Of a DNA stretch of 6,544 nucleotides, positions 1-5,227 are shown in pieces. Under the pieces are notes generated by a model that worked only from the letters and a program-made list of their open reading frames with translations, was not told the origin of the DNA and did no database searches. This stretch comes from Anaerolineales bacterium (GTDB taxonomy: Bacteria; Chloroflexota; Anaerolineae; Anaerolineales; DRMV01), in NCBI GenBank assembly GCA_027044735.1, contig JALUBW010000011.1:1-6544 (forward strand). Reading direction: 5' to 3'. Each line of letters starts with the position of its first letter. Positions within the stretch are counted from its first letter, which is position 1. The position numbers were made by a program, and so were the translations under genes.

Positions 1-956
1 ACGTGCAAGCGGTTTTCGGCTTCGTCAAACACCACCGAGTGCGGGCCGTCAAGCACTTCGCTGGTAACCTCAATGTCGCGGTCGGCGGGCAACGGGTGCA
101 TGTAAATCACATCGTCCTTTGCCACAGCCAATTTCTTAGAATCCATAATCCAGTGTTTGTACTGGTCTTGGATGCGCTTGCCCTCATCGGGGTCGGTGGT
201 GGTCATCAACGGGCCCCAAGACTTTGCGTAAATGACATCGGCGTCCTTCATTGCCGCTTCCATGCCGTCCGGGTCGCTGATTACCTCAAACGAAGAGCCG
301 TATTTGTGCGCCTGCGCTTTGGCTTGGTCAACAATGTCGGGCATCAAGCCAAATTCCGGCGGATGAACGAGGGTGACGTCCATGCCGAAGCGGGTCATCT
401 GCAAAATCAGCGACTGCGGCACCGAAATCGGCTTGAGGTAGGAAGAAGCGTAAGCCCAAGAAACCACCAGTTTCTTGCGGCGCAGGTCGCGCCCCTTCTT
501 TTCCATCATTGTCATCAGGTCGGCAAGAATTTGGAAGGGGTGGTAGATTTCGCACTGCATGTTGAACACCGGCACGCGCGAAGCCTCCGCCACCAAGTTG
601 ATGTAGCGGTTGCCCACGCCCCAAGTCACATGGCGGATGGCAATGCCGTCAAAATAGCGCCCGAAAATTTCGCCGAGTTCGCGCTCGGTGTCGCCGTGGG
701 AAATCTGGGTGGTGCGGCTTTCAATGAACGCCGCGTGACCGCCGAGTTGGTCAATACCGGCTTCAAACGAGCCGCGGGTGCGGGTGCTGGGGAAGAAGAA
801 GAGCATCGCCAGCACTTTGTCGCGCAGGTAAGCATGGGGTTCGCCCAAGGCGCGCTTACGCTTCAGGTCCCAAGCCACGTCCAAGACGGTTTCAACTTCC
901 TCTTTGCTGAAGTCAAGGTCGCCGATAAGGTCGCGTCCGCGCAGGTCGGTCTGCAT
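1..956 (-). CDS. YgeW-like knotted carbamoyltransferase, C-terminus cut by window edge
   Basis: The product is a carbamoyltransferase that should move the carbamoyl group between carbamoyl phosphate and an amino acceptor in the cytoplasm; the acceptor is unknown. The frame is open from ATG 956-954 through 318 residues and runs off the left edge, so perhaps 20-30 residues are missing. Seen: carbamoyl-phosphate motif STRT at residues 57-60, Arg108-His109, HPFQ at 139-142, WAYASSYLKPISVPQ at 167-181, MTRFGMDVTL at 187-196, KSWGP at 245-249 and HPLPADR at 287-293. The WAY..SY.KP.SVPQ and MTRFGMDVTL stretches closely match E. coli YgeW as I recall it, which is a knotted transcarbamylase of unsettled substrate within a purine-catabolism cluster. 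YgeW has HCLPAD where this protein has HPLPADR. The start is supported by GGAGGTG four bases upstream (961-967). It lies 110 bp downstream of a second carbamoyltransferase on the same strand. Annotation as plain ornithine carbamoyltransferase is possible but less likely. Confidence 0.85.
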   Translation of the reverse strand, partial: MQTDLRGRDLIGDLDFSKEEVETVLDVAWDLKRKRALGEPHAYLRDKVLAMLFFFPSTRTRGSFEAGIDQLGGHAAFIESRTTQISHGDTERELGEIFGRYFDGIAIRHVTWGVGNRYINLVAEASRVPVFNMQCEIYHPFQILADLMTMMEKKGRDLRRKKLVVSWAYASSYLKPISVPQSLILQMTRFGMDVTLVHPPEFGLMPDIVDQAKAQAHKYGSSFEVISDPDGMEAAMKDADVIYAKSWGPLMTTTDPDEGKRIQDQYKHWIMDSKKLAVAKDDVIYMHPLPADRDIEVTSEVLDGPHSVVFDEAENRLH

Positions 957-978
957 GGTACACCTCCGAGATGAAAGG

Positions 979-1020
979 AATTGAGGGATTAGGGGATTGA
1001 GGGATTGGGGGGATTGGGGG
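979..1020 (+). repeat. G-rich 8-bp tandem array, G-quadruplex candidate
   Basis: Four short units follow each other: gagggatt (983-990), aggggatt (991-998), gagggatt (999-1006) and a 9-bp variant ggggggatt (1007-1015), ending in ggggg. This gives five G-tracts on the plus strand (985-987, 992-995, 1001-1003, 1007-1012, 1016-1020) separated by loops of 3-5 bases, a pattern able to form a G-quadruplex in DNA. The minus-strand transcript of the flanking genes would be C-rich here. It sits 23 bp before the start of the YgeW-like gene, just upstream of its ribosome-binding site. Whether it regulates anything is not shown. Confidence 0.7.
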
Positions 1021-1025
1021 ATAGT

Positions 1026-1053
1026 ACAGGGGCGGCGCGTGTGCCGCCCCTGT
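1026..1053. repeat. perfect 11-bp inverted repeat between carbamoyltransferase genes
   Basis: The arms acaggggcggc (1026-1036) and gccgcccctgt (1043-1053) are exact reverse complements around a 6-base loop. The stem is mostly G-C and begins 14 bp past the stop codon of the ATCase-like gene. No T-run follows on either strand, so it is not a textbook intrinsic terminator. It could attenuate read-through into the YgeW-like gene, protect the 3' end of an mRNA, or be a dispersed palindromic repeat. Confidence 0.75.
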
Positions 1054-1066
1054 GCGAATTGCAAAT

Positions 1067-2020
1067 TTACTCCATCGCGCCCAAAACCAGCGCCAGCAGC
1101 GCCATACGCACTACCACGCCGTTGAACGCCTCTTGCCAGTAACGCGCCCAGCGGGTGCTGTCCACGTCGGTGGGGATTTCATCCATGCGCGGGAAGGAGT
1201 GCAGCAGGATGGCGTCGGGTTTGGCTTTGGTTTCAAGCAATTCTTTTGTAATCTTGTAGTTGGGCGGGGTGAGACCGACATCGCCCTTGCGCTCATCACG
1301 CGGCTTGGTGTAGTCGGGCTGCACCACCGGCTCAACCAAAATCACATCGGCTTCGTGGATTACTTGCTCAATGTGCTCGGCTTCTTTGAAATTGAGCCCC
1401 ATTTCCTTGATTTCGGCCTTGAACTCATCGGTCAGGCTCATTTCGGGCGGAGCAATGAAGGTGATGGGGCAGTCAAACTTGGTGAGAGCGTAGGCAAGGG
1501 AGTGCATGGTGCGCATCCGCATATCGCCCACGGCAACCCAAGTGAGGCCGTCAATGCGCCCCTTTTCACGATACACGGTGTAAAGGTCGGTGAGAATCTG
1601 GGTGGGGTGTTCGCCCCAGCCATCGCCGCCGTTGATGATCGGAATAGAAGCCCACTTCGCGGCTTCGGCGGGCGCACCCTGCTGGAAGTGGCGCATCACG
1701 ATAACGTCGCCGTAGTATTCCAACATGCGCACGGTGTCTTTGATGGATTCGCGGTAGAAGTCGCCCGCGCGGGTCATCTTGGGGTCGGCAAAACCGGTAA
1801 CCTTGCCGCCCAAGCGGAGCATCGCCGCCTCGTGCGCCAAGCGGGTGCGGGTGGAAGGCTGATAAAACGCCGTCACTAAGGTTTTCTCTTTGAGCATGTC
1901 CACGTTCTTGCGATTGCGCGCAATCGGCTCCATATATTCGGAGACCTCAAACACGCGGAAAAATTCACTGCGCTCAAAGTCCTTCAAAGAGAGAATATCA
2001 CGGCCGAGGAAACTACGCAT
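1067..2020 (-). CDS. aspartate-carbamoyltransferase-like protein with altered acceptor site
   Basis: A 317-residue protein with both halves of the aspartate/ornithine carbamoyltransferase fold. Seen: STRTR at 56-60, MRH at 109-111, HPTQ at 138-141, an RTMHSL segment at 170-175 (E. coli PyrB Arg167 region), LHSFPRMDEI at 273-282, then TDVD and a C-terminal helix with VRMALLALVLG, all in PyrB order. The length is normal for the PyrB catalytic chain. By eye, Lys84 of the PyrB 80s loop aligns with Tyr89 (beside Arg90), Arg229 of the 240s loop with a Val while Gln231 is kept, and HPLPR has become HSFPR. Those PyrB residues bind aspartate or shape its pocket, so carbamoyl phosphate should bind but the acceptor may differ. 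No pyrI is visible. The start is supported by GGAGGT on the minus strand (about 2027-2032). It probably forms an operon with the YgeW-like gene. A true but divergent PyrB remains possible. Confidence 0.85.
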   Translation of the reverse strand: MRSFLGRDILSLKDFERSEFFRVFEVSEYMEPIARNRKNVDMLKEKTLVTAFYQPSTRTRLAHEAAMLRLGGKVTGFADPKMTRAGDFYRESIKDTVRMLEYYGDVIVMRHFQQGAPAEAAKWASIPIINGGDGWGEHPTQILTDLYTVYREKGRIDGLTWVAVGDMRMRTMHSLAYALTKFDCPITFIAPPEMSLTDEFKAEIKEMGLNFKEAEHIEQVIHEADVILVEPVVQPDYTKPRDERKGDVGLTPPNYKITKELLETKAKPDAILLHSFPRMDEIPTDVDSTRWARYWQEAFNGVVVRMALLALVLGAME

Positions 2021-2215
2021 CTTACGACCTCCATGTAGATATAGATATAGCCCACACCGAAGCGGGGCTTGATTTAGTCTACCACCACCCTTTCGGGCAG
2101 GGAAGGGTTAATCAAGAATTCATCATATGAATTTGGGCTGAAAAATGTCGCAAATCTTCGGTTGTTTCAGAGGAGCGTGTTATCATTTACCCACAACGAA
2201 GGTGCGAGGTGAAAG
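2021..2215. other. divergent intergenic spacer with unassigned promoters
   Basis: This 195-bp spacer separates the minus-strand ATCase-like gene from the plus-strand hydrolase gene and should carry promoters for both. It contains a short gatata repeat near 2037-2048 close to the minus-strand start, an AT-rich palindrome at 2117-2133, and a TATCAT box at 2181-2186 that could be a -10 element for the hydrolase, although no good -35 box sits at the right distance. No promoter can be called firmly by eye. Confidence 0.4.
2117..2133. promoter_or_regulatory. 17-bp palindrome in divergent promoter region, possible operator
   Basis: The arms aattcat (2117-2123) and atgaatt (2127-2133) are perfect reverse complements around a cat spacer. 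It is AT-rich in an otherwise GC-rich region and lies about 100 bp from the ATCase-like start and about 85 bp from the hydrolase start. Size and symmetry suit a dimeric repressor or activator site. No matching regulator gene is in the window, and a single AT-rich 7-bp palindrome can occur by chance. Confidence 0.3.
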
Positions 2216-2890
2216 ATGCCAAAAGTAGATTTTTCCACCGAAGAGGTAAAAGGGTGGAAGGGTAAAACTTTTGTGCTCAAATGGCGAATTCCTGAGCAAA
2301 AGGTGCGCAAGCCAATGGCGGCGTTGGTGCTCCCCGGCCTGCGCTACACACCCGACAAGCCCTTGCTTTACTACACGACGCAGGCGCTCACCCAACACGG
2401 CATAGCGGTTGCCGCGGCTTGGGTAGATTACACAGTGGATGAGTTTCAGCGCGCTGAGCCGCAAACCCGTTTGGAATGGCTACTCGCCGATGCAGAGGCG
2501 GCTTTGCGGGCAATTCGCAGGCGCGGCGGCGTCAAAAGCGTGGTTTTGGTCGGCAAATCCATCGGCACGCTCACAATGGGCGCGCTCTGGGGAATGGGCA
2601 GCCTTCCAGATTTGGCGGCTACCATTTGGTTCACGCCTCTTTTGGCCTTCCCGGCGGTGCAGAAAGCCGCGCGCAACCTCCACACGCCCGCGCTCTTCAT
2701 CGCCAGCGAGCAAGACCCCTCCCACAACCCCGAGGGCTGGAAGAACATACTTGCAAACCCCAACGCCGAGGGTATCCTCCTCCCACGCGGCGACCACAGC
2801 CTTGAAAACGAAGACGACCTCGCCGATACCCTGCAAATCCACACCAGCGTGATGAAGGCGGTGTTGGAATTTGTGGGGCGGTGGTCGTGA
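2216..2890 (+). CDS. small alpha/beta hydrolase
   Basis: A 224-residue protein, probably a soluble serine hydrolase of unknown substrate. Seen: a core beta-strand and oxyanion region AALVLPGLRYTP (35-46), the nucleophile elbow GKSIG (113-117, Ser115 as nucleophile) after strand SVVLVG, strand ALFIASEQDPSH (159-170) where Asp167 is the likely acid, and GDHSLE (192-197) with His194 as the likely base, giving a complete catalytic triad in the usual order. No signal peptide or membrane segment is seen, and no large lid domain, so it is a compact member. The start has GAGGTG (2205-2210) five bases before ATG 2216. It diverges from the ATCase-like gene, and 250 bp of repeats separate it from the next plus-strand gene, so it may be transcribed alone. 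The substrate cannot be told; esterase or lysophospholipase-like activity is only a guess. Confidence 0.82.
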   Translation: MPKVDFSTEEVKGWKGKTFVLKWRIPEQKVRKPMAALVLPGLRYTPDKPLLYYTTQALTQHGIAVAAAWVDYTVDEFQRAEPQTRLEWLLADAEAALRAIRRRGGVKSVVLVGKSIGTLTMGALWGMGSLPDLAATIWFTPLLAFPAVQKAARNLHTPALFIASEQDPSHNPEGWKNILANPNAEGILLPRGDHSLENEDDLADTLQIHTSVMKAVLEFVGRWS

Positions 2891-2922
2891 GTCGTTAGGT
2901 CGTTGAGTCGTTGGGTCGTGAG
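2884..2922 (+). repeat. 8-bp tandem array overlapping the hydrolase stop codon
   Basis: Units with consensus GTCGTTRR follow without gaps: gtcgttag (2891-2898), gtcgttga (2899-2906), gtcgttgg (2907-2914) and gtcgtgag (2915-2922), preceded by a 7-bp partial copy gtcgtga (2884-2890) whose last three bases are the hydrolase stop codon. The repeat therefore begins inside the gene's final codons. It directly precedes the foldback repeat starting at 2931. Confidence 0.75.
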
Positions 2923-2930
2923 GTTGGAGT

Positions 2931-3117
2931 AAAACCACAGAAAACACAGAAACTTACAGAAAACACAGAAATTTTTTCTTGGCGTCCTTCGTGTCCTTGG
3001 CGCCCTTGGCGTTACCATCCACCGATTGACACAGATTTTCACCGATTTCAGGGAACACCCGCAAATCCTAAATCGCTAATCTTCTCCTCTGTGCTAATCT
3101 GTGTAATCTGTGGTTTT
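2931..3117. repeat. 187-bp foldback intergenic repeat with 20-bp terminal inverted repeats
   Basis: The left end 2931-2950 and the right end 3098-3117 are inverted repeats matching at 18 of 20 positions (core aaaaccacaga against tctgtggtttt). Inside are a perfect 16-bp direct repeat (2937-2952 and 2956-2971, 19-bp period), three CTTGGCG copies (2978-2984, 2996-3002, 3005-3011) and two caccgatt copies (3020-3027, 3040-3047). No reading frame here looks like protein. Similar cacaga-rich, cttcgtg/cttggcg-rich and aatctgtg-rich segments recur between genes in several environmental bacterial groups. It has the shape of a non-autonomous foldback or MITE-like element, but no transposase or clear target-site duplication is seen. 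Confidence 0.65.
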
Positions 3118-3140
3118 CTCTCTGTGCCTCAGCAATAGCG

Positions 3141-4019
3141 ATGTACGAACTTATCAAAGCCTTCATTCAAACTCTTCGCCCCAAGCAATGGGTAAAAAAC
3201 GGCTTCGTCTTCGCCGCGGTGGTGTTTGACCGCCAATTGCGGCGGCCGCAGGCGCTTGAGCGCACGGTGGCGGGATTTGTGATTTTCTGCGCGCTTTCGG
3301 GCGCGGTCTACATGCTCAACGACATCGTTGACCGCGAAGCCGACCGCCGCCACCCACAAAAGCGCAACCGCCCCATCGCCTCGGGGAGATTGCCCGTGAG
3401 CATGGCATGGGCAGGATTTGCCGTGCTGGTGCTCGGGGCTTTAGCCGCGGCGTGGGCGCTTTCGCGCGGATTTTTCGCCGTTTCGGTGGGCTACCTTGCC
3501 CTCAACGTGTTCTACTCCTTCTGGCTCAAGCACATGCCGCTGATAGACGTGCTCACCATTGCCGCGGGCTTCGTGCTTCGCGTCCAAGCCGGCGTTTCCC
3601 TGATTTCGGTTGAGCGATTTTCGCCTTGGCTTTATGTCGTAACCACCCTGCTCGCCCTCTTCCTCGGCTTCGGCAAACGCCGCGCCGAACTTTCCCTCTT
3701 GGAAAGCGGCGCAGGCGAACACCGCCGCGTCCTTGAAGGCTACACCATCCCGTTTTTAGACCAACTGCTCGTCATCACCTCGGCGACCACGCTCATCGCC
3801 TACAGCCTCTACACCTTCTCGGCGCCCAACCTGCCGCCCAACCATGTGATGATGCTGACCATCCCCTTTGTGCTGTACGGCATCTTCCGCTACCTCTACC
3901 TTGTGCAAGTGGAAGGGCAGGGCGGCGCGCCCGAAGATGCCCTGTTCGGCGATTGGCCTCTTCAAGCCGCAGTTATCCTTTGGGGAATTAGTGTGCTGGT
4001 CGTCTTTTACATTTTCTGA
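3141..4019 (+). CDS. UbiA-family membrane transferase, decaprenyl-phosphate phosphoribosyltransferase-like
   Basis: A 292-residue integral membrane protein with about eight hydrophobic segments (roughly 43-60, 87-107, 111-128, 133-152, 163-178, 208-226, 236-256, 274-292). Seen: LRPKQWVKN at 12-20, the first Asp-rich motif NDIVDREADRRHPQKR (60-75) followed by NRPIASG, and the second conserved region YSFWLKHMPLIDVL (125-138). The LRPKQWVKN plus ND..D...DR.HP.KR.RPIASG combination is typical of the branch containing mycobacterial Rv3806c, which transfers phosphoribose from PRPP to decaprenyl phosphate; ubiquinone, menaquinone and heme branches differ around these motifs. The Asp residues would bind Mg-diphosphate. 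Outside actinobacteria the final product is uncertain. No convincing Shine-Dalgarno precedes ATG 3141, though the MYELIKAFIQTLRPKQW start suits the family. Mevalonate kinase follows 33 bp downstream, consistent with a shared operon and an isoprenoid link. Confidence 0.85.
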   Translation: MYELIKAFIQTLRPKQWVKNGFVFAAVVFDRQLRRPQALERTVAGFVIFCALSGAVYMLNDIVDREADRRHPQKRNRPIASGRLPVSMAWAGFAVLVLGALAAAWALSRGFFAVSVGYLALNVFYSFWLKHMPLIDVLTIAAGFVLRVQAGVSLISVERFSPWLYVVTTLLALFLGFGKRRAELSLLESGAGEHRRVLEGYTIPFLDQLLVITSATTLIAYSLYTFSAPNLPPNHVMMLTIPFVLYGIFRYLYLVQVEGQGGAPEDALFGDWPLQAAVILWGISVLVVFYIF

Positions 4020-4052
4020 GCCATCAATCCTTCGCCCACAAGGTGCTCTTCC

Positions 4053-5003
4053 ATGCCTGCGTATTCTGCAAGCGTCCCCGGCAAAGTGATACTTTTCGGC
4101 GAGCACGCCGTTGTGTACGGTCAGCCGGCTTTGGCTGTGCCAGTTGCGGATGTGGCGGCAAAAGTCCGCATTCAGCCCGCGCCCGACCTGCCGCGCGGCG
4201 AAGTGTTGCTTACCGCGCCCGCCGTTGGCCTGCGCGACGCCTCGCTAAATTCCCTGCCCGAAAATGACCCGCTCGCCAAAGCCGTGCGCCTCACTTTGGA
4301 AGCCGTCGGCGCGCACATGCCCGCGGCGCGCATTTGGATTTCTTCCACCATCCCCGTTGCCGCGGGATTGGGAAGCGGCGCGGCGGTGAGCGTGGCGTTA
4401 GTGCGCGCGGTGAGCGGCTTTCTCGGCAAACCCCTTCCGCCGCAAACCGTGAGCGCCATCGCCTACGAAGTGGAAAAAATCCACCACGGCACGCCCTCGG
4501 GCATAGACAACACGGTCATCACCTACGCCAAACCGGTGTACTTTGTGCGCGGCGAGCCAATTCGCACTTTTAGCATCGCCAAGCCGTTCACGTTAGTGAT
4601 TGCCGATAGCGGCGTGCCTGCCCCAACCGCCGAGGCAGTTGCCGATGTGCGCCGAGCATACCAAGGCGAGCCGAAGCGGTACGGCGCGCTTTTCGCCGCC
4701 ATTGGGCGCGTGGTGGAAAGCGCACGCGCCGCCATCGTGGGCGGCGCGGTGGAGGATTTAGGCGCTCTCATGGATGAAAACCAGCGGCTTTTGGAGCAAA
4801 TCGGCGTTTCGTGCCCAACTTTGGAGCGGCTGATTGCCGCAGCAAAACAGGCGGGCGCGCTCGGTGCAAAACTTTCAGGCGGGGGGCGCGGCGGTAACAT
4901 GATTGCCCTCGTGCCGCCGCAAAATCCGGCGCTCGCGGGCGCGATAGCAGAAGCGCTGCGCGCCGCCGGCGCGGTTCGCACGATTGTGAGTTTAGTGAAG
5001 TGA
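4053..5003 (+). CDS. mvk: mevalonate kinase
   Basis: A 316-residue GHMP-family kinase that phosphorylates mevalonate to 5-phosphomevalonate with ATP in the cytoplasm, an early step toward isopentenyl diphosphate. Seen: motif 1 PGKVILFGEHAVVYG (9-23, Lys11), ATP-binding motif 2 IPVAAGLGSGAA (100-111), substrate and catalytic region EKIHHGTPSGIDN (141-153), where Glu141 fits the Mg ligand and Asp152 the catalytic Asp of animal enzymes, and glycine-rich motif 3 KLSGGGRGGNM (273-283). HHGTPSGIDN separates it from galactokinase, homoserine kinase and phosphomevalonate kinase. The length suits compact bacterial and archaeal enzymes. The start has AAGGTG (4040-4045) seven bases upstream. Most bacteria use the MEP pathway; some Chloroflexota use a mevalonate route, including a variant with isopentenyl phosphate kinase. 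No other mevalonate gene is visible here. It lies 33 bp behind the UbiA gene. Confidence 0.95.
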   Translation: MPAYSASVPGKVILFGEHAVVYGQPALAVPVADVAAKVRIQPAPDLPRGEVLLTAPAVGLRDASLNSLPENDPLAKAVRLTLEAVGAHMPAARIWISSTIPVAAGLGSGAAVSVALVRAVSGFLGKPLPPQTVSAIAYEVEKIHHGTPSGIDNTVITYAKPVYFVRGEPIRTFSIAKPFTLVIADSGVPAPTAEAVADVRRAYQGEPKRYGALFAAIGRVVESARAAIVGGAVEDLGALMDENQRLLEQIGVSCPTLERLIAAAKQAGALGAKLSGGGRGGNMIALVPPQNPALAGAIAEALRAAGAVRTIVSLVK

Positions 5004-5062
5004 GTGGTGTTTACTTAGAAAGGAAAAAGTCGGTTAACGATGAAAGTGTTGTTGTGCCTGAA

Positions 5063-5190
5063 CGCCCTCACTTATCCCCCGCCGCCTCGCTCGTGCTCGG
5101 CGGCTGCCCCCTTCTCTCTCCCATTGGGAGAGAGAAGGGGGCGCGGTGCTGAGGCTTTGCCGAAGCACCCGCGGGGGAAGAGTGAGGGCG
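5063..5190. repeat. 128-bp cloverleaf-like inverted-repeat element between convergent genes
   Basis: The outer arms 5063-5082 and 5171-5190 pair at 18 of 20 positions. They enclose three hairpins: a short GC-rich one (5083-5086 with 5099-5102), a perfect 17-bp stem with an att loop (5106-5122 with 5126-5142), and a third (5145-5150 with 5164-5169, then ggc/gcc around ttt, with a symmetric ga/ga internal loop). As single-stranded DNA or RNA this would fold as a closed multi-branch structure. Hairpins built on ctctccc/gggagag are common dispersed repeats in many bacterial genomes. It may also end transcription from both sides, but no T-run follows the stems. A plus-strand open frame at 5040-5450 crosses it and is not coding-like. 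Confidence 0.8.
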
Positions 5191-5227
5191 CTGCCATCGC
5201 AAGAAAGTTAACCACTTTATGGTGGGT

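Noticed and set aside
3..974. 323-codon open frame on the plus strand opposite the YgeW-like gene
   Set aside because: It is antisense to a frame with clear carbamoyltransferase motifs; its His/Val/Arg-rich translation has no recognisable domain and it covers the ribosome-binding site of the real gene.
1052..1879. 275-codon open frame on the plus strand opposite the ATCase-like gene
   Set aside because: Antisense shadow of a well-supported gene in GC-rich DNA, with no motif of its own.
2446..3042. Minus-strand frames of 155 and 198 codons across the hydrolase end and the repeat region
   Set aside because: They run antisense through the hydrolase catalytic region and into simple repeats; the Arg/Pro-rich translations look like shadow sequence.
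2931..3117. CRISPR array
   Set aside because: The direct repeats are short, unevenly spaced and low in complexity, with no spacer-like unique units or cas genes nearby.
2911..3138. 75-codon plus-strand frame inside the foldback repeat
   Set aside because: It translates the intergenic repeat motifs; period and inverted-repeat structure explain the sequence better than coding.
5106..5142. Intrinsic terminator for mevalonate kinase
   Set aside because: The stem is strong, but no T-run follows on either strand and the hairpin is over 100 bp past the stop codon, so it is listed as a repeat element only.
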